A stretch of 32,526 nucleotides of DNA from Prevotella sp. Its GTDB lineage: Bacteria; Bacteroidota; Bacteroidia; Bacteroidales; Bacteroidaceae. Made by a program: the position numbers and the translations under genes. Positions 23,138-31,122 of the stretch are shown here, piece after piece. Under the pieces are notes generated by a model, which did not search any database, was not told the DNA's origin, and was given only the letters and a program-made list of their open reading frames with translations. Location of the stretch: NCBI GenBank assembly GCA_017458225.1, contig JAFTFX010000033.1, positions 1 through 32,526 of the forward strand, read 5' to 3'. How positions within the stretch are numbered: the first letter of the stretch is position 1; the number at the start of each line of letters is the position of its first letter.

Positions 23138-24478
23138 ATGAAGAATCTGCTGTTTTTCTGCCTCGCTCTGGTAATGACCTGCAGCACGGCTACGGGAAAG
23201 AAAAAAGAAGTAAAACTGGACTTATGGCCCAACGGCGAGCCCATCGCCGAATGGTTCCGCGACACCACAAAAGTGGATGTAAGCACGCTGGGCAAGCGCT
23301 ATGTGTTGACCGACTATGGCGTGCGCCAGGGCACCAACGAAATTCAGACGAAAGCCATCCAGGCCGTCATCGACCGTGCTGCCAAACAGGGCGGCGGTGT
23401 CATCGTGGTGCCAAAGGGCACGTTCTTCAGCGGCTCGCTGTTCTTCAAGCAGGGCACACATCTTTATATTGAAGAAGGTGGTGTGCTGAAAGGTTCGGAG
23501 CGCATTCGCGACTTCGAGATTCGCGAGACACGCATCGAGGGACAAACCTGTAAGTACTTCACCGCACTGGTCAATGCCGACAGCATCAACGGCTTCACCA
23601 TTGCCGGTAAAGGCACTATCGACGGCAACGGCACGGCATACTGGGAAGAGTTCTGGATTCGCCGCCAATGGAACCGCCAGTGCACCAACAAGGATGCCCA
23701 GCGGCCCCGTTTGACTTATATTTCCAACTCGCAGAACGTCACCATTCAGGATGTGCGCCTCATCAACTCGCCTTTCTGGACCAACCACATCTATCGTTGC
23801 GACCATGTGCGCTATCTCGACCTCTACATTTATTCGTCGACGGTCGACATCAAGGGGCCCTCAACCGATGCCATCGACATTGACGTATGCCACGACGTGC
23901 TGGTGCGTGGATGCTATATGAACGTGAACGACGATGCCGTGGTGCTCAAGGGCGGTAAGGGAACCTTTGCCGACCAGGCCCCTGAGAACGGCCCCTGCTA
24001 TAACATTTTGGTGGAGAACTGCCACTACGGCACCACGCACGGCTGCATGACACTAGGTTCTGAGTCGGTGCACGACTGGAACGTCATCATGCGCAACTGC
24101 CAGGCCGACAACACCAACAACGTGCTCTGGCTGAAGATGCGCCCCGACACGCCCCAGCATTATGAATATGTACGAGTGGAGAACTTCACCGGCAAATGCC
24201 GCAACTTCCTGCTCATCAAGGGCTGGACACAGTTCTACGAGAAACAAGACCGCCCCGACATGCCTCTGTCGCAATGCAACAATGTGGCATTCAAAAACAT
24301 TCGGATGGACTGTGGCGTGTTCTTCAACGTCGAGGGTAGCGACAAATTCCGCCTGAACGACTTCTCGTTCGAGGATATTGACAGCAAGGATCACGGCAAG
24401 ACCAAGGCATTTTCCAAGCGTCCCATAGAGAACCTGACGCTTAAGAATGTGGTCATCAATGGTGAGAAAATCGAATAA
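23138..24478 (+). CDS. Secreted glycoside hydrolase family 28 (polygalacturonase-like)
   Basis: A 446-residue exported enzyme. The signal peptide is about residues 1-20 (L-L-F-F-C-L-A-L-V-M-T-C). The body is a right-handed beta-helix of GH28 type: S-T-D-A-I-D-I-D with Asp244 and Asp247, N-D-D with Asp265-Asp266, and T-H-G with His301 in the place of the usual G-H-G. The canonical N-T-D-G reads S-T-D-A, as in many Bacteroidetes members acting on rhamnogalacturonan or other decorated pectins. The substrate is probably a galacturonan-type chain. It is followed by a GH2 gene in the same direction, but that gene has its own -7 box. No SusC/SusD pair is in the window. Confidence 0.88.
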   Translation: MKNLLFFCLALVMTCSTATGKKKEVKLDLWPNGEPIAEWFRDTTKVDVSTLGKRYVLTDYGVRQGTNEIQTKAIQAVIDRAAKQGGGVIVVPKGTFFSGSLFFKQGTHLYIEEGGVLKGSERIRDFEIRETRIEGQTCKYFTALVNADSINGFTIAGKGTIDGNGTAYWEEFWIRRQWNRQCTNKDAQRPRLTYISNSQNVTIQDVRLINSPFWTNHIYRCDHVRYLDLYIYSSTVDIKGPSTDAIDIDVCHDVLVRGCYMNVNDDAVVLKGGKGTFADQAPENGPCYNILVENCHYGTTHGCMTLGSESVHDWNVIMRNCQADNTNNVLWLKMRPDTPQHYEYVRVENFTGKCRNFLLIKGWTQFYEKQDRPDMPLSQCNNVAFKNIRMDCGVFFNVEGSDKFRLNDFSFEDIDSKDHGKTKAFSKRPIENLTLKNVVINGEKIE

Positions 24479-24537
24479 GCGCGTACGATAATACAGGAAA
24501 ACGGACAATCCACAGAGTCTGTTCCCCTGTGTTTTCG

Positions 24538-24545
24538 TAATTTTG
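24538..24545 (+). promoter_or_regulatory. Probable -7 box of the GH2 gene
   Basis: TAATTTTG (24538-24545), 28 bases before the ATG, the same octamer as at thrA. No good TTTG at the standard distance. It could be a second start within a GH28-GH2 transcript. Confidence 0.45.
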
Positions 24546-24573
24546 CACCAATAAACATTCTACTATCTAAAAT

Positions 24574-27500
24574 ATGATGAAGAAAATCTATTTTTCACTG
24601 GTCATGCTGGCAGTCGCCTTGTCGGCATCAGCTACTGAGAGGAAAAAACTGAACTTCAACGCTGACTGGCTGCTGCAAGTGGGCGATGTGGCCGAGGCTT
24701 CGACTCCAGCATTCGACGACAGCTGCTGGCAACGGGTCACGCTGCCCTATGCCTTCAATGGCGACGAAGCATTCAAGAAAGACATTGTCGATCTGACTGA
24801 CACCATCTGCTGGTATCGCAAAACGTTCGAGCTCACGGCTGCCGACGTGGCCGGCAAGGTGTTTATCGAGTTCGAGGGTGCTCGTCAGGGTGCCGACGTG
24901 TGGGTGAACGGACAGAAGGTGGGCTTCAGCGACAATGGCGTGATGGCCTTCGGCTTCGACCTTACACCTTTTGTCAAGGCTGGCAAGAACGTGATAGCCG
25001 TGCGCTGCGACAACTCGTGGACCTACCGCGACCGTACGCTGAACAGCCGCTACCAGTGGAACGACAAGAACTTCAATGCCAACTACGGCGGACTGCCCAA
25101 AAATGTATTCCTGCATCTTACCGACCGTCTCTATCAGACGCTGCCGCTCTATAGCAATCTGGGCACCACAGGAACTTATATCTACGCTTCCGACTTCGAC
25201 GTGGCGGCCCACAAGGCTACGTTGCATGCCGAATCGCAGGTGCGCAATGAGGATACCAAAGAGCGCAGTTTCACTTTCTTCGCCAAGGTGCTCGATGCCG
25301 AGGGCCGCGAAGTGGCCCATCTTGACGGTCAGCGTGTCACGCTCAAGCCGGGCGAGACTCGCACTGTTTCAGTGCAGAAGACGGTCGAAGGTCTGCACTT
25401 CTGGTCATGGGGCTATGGCTATCTCTACACCGTTAAGACACTGCTCAAGGCTGATGACGGATCGAAAACCGACGATGTTGTCACCCGTACTGGCTTCCGC
25501 AAGACTGAGTTCCGTGACGGCCGCTTCTATCTGAACGACCGCGTGCTCATGGTGCACGGCTACGCCCAGCGCACCAGTAATGAGTGGCCTGGCGTGGGCA
25601 TCTCGATTCCTGCATGGCTGAGCGACTACTCGAACGACCTGGCCGTGAAGAGTGGCGGCAACCTTGTTCGCTGGATGCACGTATGTCCCTGGAAGCAAGA
25701 CATCGAGTCGTGCGACCGTGTGGGCCTCATCCAAGCCATGCCGGCCGGCGATGCCGAGAAGGATGTCGACGGTGCCCGTTGGCAGCAGCGCACACAACTG
25801 ATGCGCGATGCCATTATATATAATAGGAACAATCCCTCCATCATTTTCTATGAGTGCGGCAACTTCCGTATCTCCAAGGAGCACATGGAGGAGATGAAAC
25901 TAATTCGCGACCAGTACGACCCCTGTGGCGGCCGTGCCATCGGCAGCCGCGAAATGCTCGACCGCCCTGAAGCTGAATACGGCGGTGAGATGCTCTACAT
26001 CAACAAGTCGGGCACCAAGCCCATGTGGTCGATGGAATACTATCGCGACGAGGGTCTGCGCAAATACTGGGACGAATACAGCTATCCTTATCATAAGGAA
26101 GGCGACGGCCCACTCTATCGCGGAGCACCGGCCCTCGACTACAACCACAATATGGACGCACTGGCCTGCGGCATGGTGGAGCGCTGGAACGAGTACTGGC
26201 TGGAGCGCCCCGGCACGGGCAAGCGTGTCAGTTCAGGTGGTGTAAAGATTGTATTCAGCGACACTAACACCCATCACCGTGGCGAGTCGAACTATCGCAC
26301 CAGCGGCGTGGTCGATGCCATGCGCATTCCGAAGGATGCCTTCTATGCCCATCAGGTGATGTGGGACGGCTGGGTGTCGCCCGAGAACGACCGTACCTAC
26401 ATCATCGGCCATTGGAACTATGAGAAAGATGTGGTGAAGCCCATCTATGTAGTCTCAACTGGCGACGAGGTGGAACTGTTCGTCAACGGCAAGTCGGTGG
26501 GCAAGGGCGAACGCTCTTACCAGTGGCTGTTCACTTTCAAGAACGTGAAGTTCGAGGCCGGCAAGATTGAGGCCGTCAGCTATACGGAAGGTAAAGAAAC
26601 CTCACGCTACGCTATCGAGACAGCAGGTAAGCCCTATCAACTGAAGCTCACGGCCATTGAGAACCCACAGGGCTTCAAGGCCGATGGTGCCGACATGGCC
26701 CTCGTGCAGGTTGAAGTGCTCGACAAGCAGGGCCGTCGCTGTCCACTCGACAACAGCATGATTCATTTCGGCATGTATGGCGAAGGCCGTTGGATAGGTG
26801 GCATTGCTACACGCGACAATTCGAAATTCTCGTTCGACAAGCCCAAAGACACGAATACTAAGGGCGAGAAAGCCCTGCTCGACTCTTCCAACAAGAAGAA
26901 CGTGAGCGACAACTACGTGGGTGCTATGTCGCTGCCCGTGGAGTGTGGCGTGAACCGCATCTTGGTGCGCAGCACTACCAATCCTGGCGACATCGAACTC
27001 TCTGTGACGGCCGAGGGTCTGCGCCCTGCCTATCTCACGCTGAAGACGCAGCAGGCTCCTGCTGCCGACGTACTGCCTTCGCTGACGTTGAAGCCCGTCC
27101 TCGACCGAGGCGAAACACCTTTCACTCCTTCTTATAAGGATAGTTTCGTAAGCGTTGACATTGTCAACGCCAAGACCGCTGTCAGCTCAGAAAGCCTGAA
27201 GAACAGCTACGACGACAACGAGCAGACAGAATGGAAGAGCGACGGCGAACGTGAGCATGCCTGGGTGACCTATCAGCTCGCTCGCAAGGCTGCCATCAGC
27301 GAGATCACGCTGAAACTGACGGGCTGGCGACAGAAGTGCTATCCTCTCGAGGTCTATGCCGGCAAGAAGAAGGTGTGGGAGGGCATCACCCCAGCCTCGC
27401 TGGGCTATGTCCACATCAGCATCGACCAGCCCGTGGCCGCCAAGGAACTCACCATCAAGATGGTGGCGCCGGCACAGGACAGCAAGAAGTTCGGCTTGGT

Positions 27501-27606
27501 GAAAGAGCTGGCTGGCGGTGTGGCCAACGAAATGGACCGCATGAAGTCGGCCAAGGGCAAGACCGAGCTCCGCATTGTGGAGGTCGACTTGCTGGAAAAA
27601 CGTTAA
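24574..27606 (+). CDS. Secreted glycoside hydrolase family 2 protein with C-terminal discoidin-like domain
   Basis: A 1010-residue exported protein. Order: signal peptide (1-20), N-terminal jelly-roll sugar-binding domain (about 25-190, with W-Y-R-K-T-F and D-V-W-V-N-G), immunoglobulin-like domain (about 195-310), TIM barrel (about 315-590), two Ig-like domains including a DUF4982-type one (about 605-850), and an F5/8 C/discoidin-like domain (about 870-1010). The nucleophile candidate is Glu488 in W-S-M-E-Y. The acid/base position is unusual: where GH2 enzymes have G-N-E, this has G-N-F (429-431), with Glu427 just before. It may be a beta-galactosidase-like enzyme with shifted catalysis. The neighbouring GH28 suggests a pectin side-chain role. 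Confidence 0.85.
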   Translation: MMKKIYFSLVMLAVALSASATERKKLNFNADWLLQVGDVAEASTPAFDDSCWQRVTLPYAFNGDEAFKKDIVDLTDTICWYRKTFELTAADVAGKVFIEFEGARQGADVWVNGQKVGFSDNGVMAFGFDLTPFVKAGKNVIAVRCDNSWTYRDRTLNSRYQWNDKNFNANYGGLPKNVFLHLTDRLYQTLPLYSNLGTTGTYIYASDFDVAAHKATLHAESQVRNEDTKERSFTFFAKVLDAEGREVAHLDGQRVTLKPGETRTVSVQKTVEGLHFWSWGYGYLYTVKTLLKADDGSKTDDVVTRTGFRKTEFRDGRFYLNDRVLMVHGYAQRTSNEWPGVGISIPAWLSDYSNDLAVKSGGNLVRWMHVCPWKQDIESCDRVGLIQAMPAGDAEKDVDGARWQQRTQLMRDAIIYNRNNPSIIFYECGNFRISKEHMEEMKLIRDQYDPCGGRAIGSREMLDRPEAEYGGEMLYINKSGTKPMWSMEYYRDEGLRKYWDEYSYPYHKEGDGPLYRGAPALDYNHNMDALACGMVERWNEYWLERPGTGKRVSSGGVKIVFSDTNTHHRGESNYRTSGVVDAMRIPKDAFYAHQVMWDGWVSPENDRTYIIGHWNYEKDVVKPIYVVSTGDEVELFVNGKSVGKGERSYQWLFTFKNVKFEAGKIEAVSYTEGKETSRYAIETAGKPYQLKLTAIENPQGFKADGADMALVQVEVLDKQGRRCPLDNSMIHFGMYGEGRWIGGIATRDNSKFSFDKPKDTNTKGEKALLDSSNKKNVSDNYVGAMSLPVECGVNRILVRSTTNPGDIELSVTAEGLRPAYLTLKTQQAPAADVLPSLTLKPVLDRGETPFTPSYKDSFVSVDIVNAKTAVSSESLKNSYDDNEQTEWKSDGEREHAWVTYQLARKAAISEITLKLTGWRQKCYPLEVYAGKKKVWEGITPASLGYVHISIDQPVAAKELTIKMVAPAQDSKKFGLVKELAGGVANEMDRMKSAKGKTELRIVEVDLLEKR

Positions 27607-27619
27607 TAATCGAGCATAT

Positions 27620-27660
27620 AAAAAGAGGGTGCGTCAAAAATTTTGGCACGCCCTCTTTTT
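27620..27660. terminator. Bidirectional terminator between GH2 and thrC
   Basis: AAAAAGAGGG (27620-27629) pairs with CCCTCTTTTT (27651-27660), with an inner TGC/GCA stem across a two-base bulge. A/T runs on both sides allow termination of both convergent genes. The last base overlaps the thrC stop codon. Confidence 0.85.
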
Positions 27661-29042
27661 TATTGTTGCATCAGATAATTTTTGAAGTCCTCAAAGTCTT
27701 TTGTCATCGGCACGCTCTGCTTCTCGCCCTTCATGAAAGCCTGCAGGCGCTCGGGAATCTCTACGTCGATGCCCAAGATTTCGTCTACTTTCTCCTTGAA
27801 CTTGGCAGGATGGGCCGTCTCGCAGAAGATGCCTATCTCGCCAGGTTGCAACTGTTCCTCCAAGGCACGATAGCCACAGGCACCGTGAGGATCCAGAATA
27901 TAGCCAGTCTCCTGGTAACACTTCCGCATGGTCTCCTTGATTTGCTCATCAGAGTAGGTGGCACCGCTGATCAGGCTTGTGATGCGCTGGTGCGTCTCTT
28001 CAGGAGTCAGCCGGCCGTTCTCCGAGTAGAGGTTGATGATGCGAGCGAAGTTCGAGGGGTCGCCCACATCCATTGCATTCGCCAGTGTCTGCTTCGAGGC
28101 TTTCGGCTCGTAGCAGCCCGTCTGCAGGTAGTTGTAGAAGATGTCGTTGGCATTGTTAGCTGCAATGAACCGCTTCACGGGCAGTCCCATCTGGTGGCCG
28201 AACAGTGCTGCACAGATATTGCCGAAGTTGCCTGAGGGTACGCACATTACAATTTGGCTGTTGGCTATTGGCTGCTGGCCATTAGCTATAAGTGACTGCA
28301 GTTGTGCCACCGCATTAAAATAATAGAATGCCTGCGGCAAGAAACGGGCCACGTTAATCGAGTTAGCCGAGGTCAGTTTCATGTGGCGGTTCAGTTCCTC
28401 GTCCATGAAGGCGCTCTTCACCAACCGCTGACAGTCGTCGAACACACCGTCCACCTCAATGGCCGTAATGTTCTGCCCCAGCGTGGTGAACTGGCACTCC
28501 TGAATGGGGCTCACCTTGCCCTTCGGGTAGAGCACATACACATGGATGCCCTCCACGCCCAGAAAGCCGTTAGCCACCGCCGAGCCCGTATCGCCCGAAG
28601 TAGCCACCAGCACATTAATTAGATTATTCTGACTATTCTGATTACTCTGACTGTTCTGATTACTCCGAGTACTCTGAGTGAAATATCTCAGCAGTCTTGC
28701 CATGAACCTAGCACCAACATCCTTGAAGGCCAGTGTGGGTCCGTGGAACAGCTCCAAAGTATAAATATTGTCCTTGATTTTCCGGATGGGGCAGTCGAAC
28801 GACAGCGTGTCGTAGACCAGGTCCTGCAAAGCATCGCCATCCACGTCCTCGCCGAAGAATGCATTGGCCACGTTGTAGGCAATGTCCTGAAATTTCATGC
28901 CGGGCATATCGTCAAAGAACGCTTTCGGCAGTTTGTTGATACGTTCGGGCATGTAGAGCCCACGGTCCTCGGCCAGTCCCTTCACCACCGCCTTTTGCAG
29001 GTCGGCCTGGGGTGCCTTTCCGTTCGTGCTGTAGTATTGCAT
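27660..29042 (-). CDS. thrC: Threonine synthase
   Basis: A 460-residue PLP enzyme converting O-phosphohomoserine to threonine. Visible: F-H-G-P-T-L-A-F-K-D-V-G with the PLP lysine, A-T-S-G-D-T-G-S-A (the phosphate loop), and P-S-G-N-F-G-N. I use the ATG at 29042, which gives the normal M-Q-Y-Y-S-T start; another ATG at 29072 lies within the promoter. Two in-frame inserts distinguish it from relatives: a Gln/Asn/Ser run made of six 9-base repeats just before A-T-S-G-D-T-G, and A-N-G-Q-Q-P-I-A-N-S-Q just before P-S-G-N-F-G. It completes the pathway of thrA and the proposed homoserine kinase, about 12 kb away. Confidence 0.95.
   Translation of the reverse strand: MQYYSTNGKAPQADLQKAVVKGLAEDRGLYMPERINKLPKAFFDDMPGMKFQDIAYNVANAFFGEDVDGDALQDLVYDTLSFDCPIRKIKDNIYTLELFHGPTLAFKDVGARFMARLLRYFTQSTRSNQNSQSNQNSQNNLINVLVATSGDTGSAVANGFLGVEGIHVYVLYPKGKVSPIQECQFTTLGQNITAIEVDGVFDDCQRLVKSAFMDEELNRHMKLTSANSINVARFLPQAFYYFNAVAQLQSLIANGQQPIANSQIVMCVPSGNFGNICAALFGHQMGLPVKRFIAANNANDIFYNYLQTGCYEPKASKQTLANAMDVGDPSNFARIINLYSENGRLTPEETHQRITSLISGATYSDEQIKETMRKCYQETGYILDPHGACGYRALEEQLQPGEIGIFCETAHPAKFKEKVDEILGIDVEIPERLQAFMKGEKQSVPMTKDFEDFKNYLMQQ
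28255..28288. repeat. GGCTAT/GGCTG microrepeat inside thrC
   Basis: The segment alternates GGCTGTT, GGCTATT, GGCTGCT and GGCCATTAGCTAT, and the coding strand reads as A-N-G-Q-Q-P-I-A-N-S-Q. Slipped copies of a 7-base motif are visible on the plus strand. Confidence 0.65.
28623..28676. repeat. 9-bp tandem repeat inside thrC, six units
   Basis: On the coding strand six units close to CAGAGTAAT run from 28676 to 28623, encoding Q-S-T, R-S-N, Q-N-S, Q-S-N, Q-N-S and Q-N-N. Copies 4 to 6 (CAGAGTAAT, CAGAATAGT, CAGAATAAT) differ by one or two bases. Confidence 0.9.
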
Positions 29043-29069
29043 ATCGGATTGATTGATAATTTTCGAGCG

Positions 29070-29101
29070 CAAAGTTACAAATAAGCGCCTAAAATGCCAA
29101 A
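29070..29101 (-). promoter_or_regulatory. Promoter of thrC
   Basis: TTTG (29101-29098), a 20-base spacer and TAACTTTG (29077-29070) on the minus strand. Transcription should start near 29065, which excludes the upstream ATG at 29072 as the thrC start. Confidence 0.75.
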
Positions 29102-29117
29102 TAAAATACTATTTTTC

Positions 29118-29148
29118 CTTGCAGTATCAGAATTATTATGTATATTTG
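29118..29148 (+). promoter_or_regulatory. Promoter of the glutamine synthetase gene
   Basis: CTTG (29118-29121), a 19-base spacer and TATATTTG (29141-29148). Leader of about 34 bases. It is divergent from and close to the thrC promoter. Confidence 0.65.
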
Positions 29149-29186
29149 CTGCATATTTCAAACCTTTTCACAGCATTATCTGACCT

Positions 29187-30722
29187 ATGAACAACAACCT
29201 GTCCTTTTCGAACCCGTCTTCGACTTCAGCGCTCAGCCTGACGAAGAACCCCGTAGTGGCCTATCTGCAGAAGCCTGCCGCTGAACTGACCAAGGCCGAC
29301 ATCGTCCGCTATGTCTGCGAGAACGACATCCAGATGATCAACTTCATGTACCCTGGCGGTGACGGAAAACTGAAGACGCTCAACTTCGTCATCAACGATC
29401 TGGACTATCTGGAGACTATACTCACCTGTGGCGAGCGTGTCGACGGCAGCAGTCTCTTCTCTTTCATACAGGCCGGCTCCAGCGACCTCTATGTGCTGCC
29501 CCGTTTCCGCACCGCCTTCCTCGACCCTTTTGCCGAGATTCCCACACTCACCATGCTCTGCTCATTTTTCGACAAGGACGGACAGCCGCTGGCCAGTGCT
29601 CCCGAGCAGACACTTCGCAAAGCTTCTGAGGCGTTCACCCGTGTGACGGGCATGCAGTTCGAAGCCATGGGCGAACTGGAGTACTACGTCATCGCGCCCA
29701 ATGAGGAAGTCTTTCCTGCTGTCGACCAGCACGGCTATCACGAGTCGGCACCCTATGCCAAGACCAATGCCTTCCGCACAAAGTGCATGAAATACATTGC
29801 ACAGACAGGCGGTCGAATCAAATACGGACACTCCGAAGTGGGCAATTTCACCCTTGACGGTCTTACCTACGAACAGAACGAGATAGAGTTTCTGCCCGTA
29901 CCCGTGGAGCAAGCCGCCGACCAGTTGATGCTGGCCAAGTGGGTCATCCGCAACCTAGCTTACGAGGAGGGCTACGACGTGACCTTCGCCCCAAAGATCA
30001 CCACGGGCAAGGCAGGCTCTGGCCTGCATATCCACATGCGGATGACCAAGGACGGGCAGAACCAGATGCTTTCCGGTGGAGTGCTCTCCGACGCTGCCCG
30101 TCGCATGATTGCCGGCATGATGCAGTTGGCACCAGCCATCACTGCCTTCGGCAATAAAAATCCCACCAGCTATTTCCGTCTCGTTCCTCATCAGGAGGCA
30201 CCCACGAACGTTTGCTGGGGCGACCGTAACCGCTCCGTGCTGGTTCGCGTACCGCTGGGATGGGCCGCCGGTGTAGACATGTCGGCCGTGGCCAATCCCA
30301 TGAAGAACCGCGAAGAAAGGGACATGAGCGGCAAGCAGACCGTAGAGATGCGCTCACCCGACGGCTCTGCCGACCTCTATCAGCTGCTGGCCGGTCTCTG
30401 CGTTGCCTGTCGTCACGGCTTCGAGATGCCCGATGCCCTCGCCATTGCCGAGCGCACCTACGTTAACGTGAACATCCACGATGCTCAGCACGCCGACCGT
30501 TTGGCACAGCTCGCCCAGTTGCCCGATTCCTGCATGGCCTCAGCCAACTGTCTGCAACTGCAGCGCAAGGTGTTCGAGCAGTACGATGTCTTCTCCCCTA
30601 CCATGATCGATGGCATCATCACCCAGCTCCGCTCCTTCGACGATGCCACCCTCCGCAAACAGATAGAGAACCGTCCCGACGAAATTCTGCAACTGGTCAA
30701 CCAGTACTTCCACTGTGGGTAG
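29187..30722 (+). CDS. glnA: Glutamine synthetase (type I-like)
   Basis: A 511-residue ATP-dependent glutamine synthetase fold protein. Metal-site glutamates: Glu163 and Glu165 (G-E-L-E-Y) and E-Q-N-E-I-E-F at 229-235. G-S-G-L-H-I-H-M (277-284) carries the ammonia/ATP-site His, N-R-S-V-L-V-R-V-P supplies substrate arginines, and M-R-S-P-D-G-S-A-D is the R-x-P-D/S-type loop near the C-terminal part. The N-terminal 25 residues are low-complexity (Ser, Asn). I do not see the canonical N-L-Y adenylylation tyrosine motif, so regulation by adenylylation is doubtful. Length and motifs exclude the large GSIII type. Confidence 0.9.
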   Translation: MNNNLSFSNPSSTSALSLTKNPVVAYLQKPAAELTKADIVRYVCENDIQMINFMYPGGDGKLKTLNFVINDLDYLETILTCGERVDGSSLFSFIQAGSSDLYVLPRFRTAFLDPFAEIPTLTMLCSFFDKDGQPLASAPEQTLRKASEAFTRVTGMQFEAMGELEYYVIAPNEEVFPAVDQHGYHESAPYAKTNAFRTKCMKYIAQTGGRIKYGHSEVGNFTLDGLTYEQNEIEFLPVPVEQAADQLMLAKWVIRNLAYEEGYDVTFAPKITTGKAGSGLHIHMRMTKDGQNQMLSGGVLSDAARRMIAGMMQLAPAITAFGNKNPTSYFRLVPHQEAPTNVCWGDRNRSVLVRVPLGWAAGVDMSAVANPMKNREERDMSGKQTVEMRSPDGSADLYQLLAGLCVACRHGFEMPDALAIAERTYVNVNIHDAQHADRLAQLAQLPDSCMASANCLQLQRKVFEQYDVFSPTMIDGIITQLRSFDDATLRKQIENRPDEILQLVNQYFHCG

Positions 30723-30739
30723 GGCCCAACCTTTTTACA

Positions 30740-31057
30740 ATGACACATAAGGTGATTATCATGAAGCGGTTGCCGCTGGGAGAGAAGTTCCTGGCCATCA
30801 CGCTGTGTGGGCTGATTTTTTCAGTGCGTCCGTTGAGCCGGCGAGAGCTGAACCACGAGCTGATCCATGTGGCTCAGCAGCGCGAACTGCTCTATCTGCC
30901 TTTCTTCATCTGGTACGTTCTGGAGTGGCTGGTGCTGCTCTGCAAGTATCGTGACAGCGAAAAGGCCTACCTGAACATTCGCTTCGAACAGGAGGCCTAC
31001 CGACATGATGCAGACCTCAGCTACCTGTCGCACCGCAAGCACTACAGATACCGATAG
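30740..31057 (+). CDS. Small membrane-associated HExxH protein, function unknown
   Basis: A 105-residue protein of a type widespread in Bacteroidetes without assigned function. It holds H-E-L-I-H at 39-43, a classic zinc-protease HExxH, then a hydrophobic segment (about 51-68), then F-E-Q-E-A-Y (82-87), whose Glu85 could be the third metal ligand as in gluzincins. It begins 17 bases after the glutamine synthetase stop and probably shares its transcript. A second ATG seven codons in (30761) also fits. It may be a real minimal peptidase or only a metal-binding membrane protein; no substrate can be named. Confidence 0.75.
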   Translation: MTHKVIIMKRLPLGEKFLAITLCGLIFSVRPLSRRELNHELIHVAQQRELLYLPFFIWYVLEWLVLLCKYRDSEKAYLNIRFEQEAYRHDADLSYLSHRKHYRYR

Positions 31058-31122
31058 CACGATGACGGATGAGGGTAAACGGCCATGCAATAACCGTTCC
31101 GTGATATGGTGATATAGCAACA

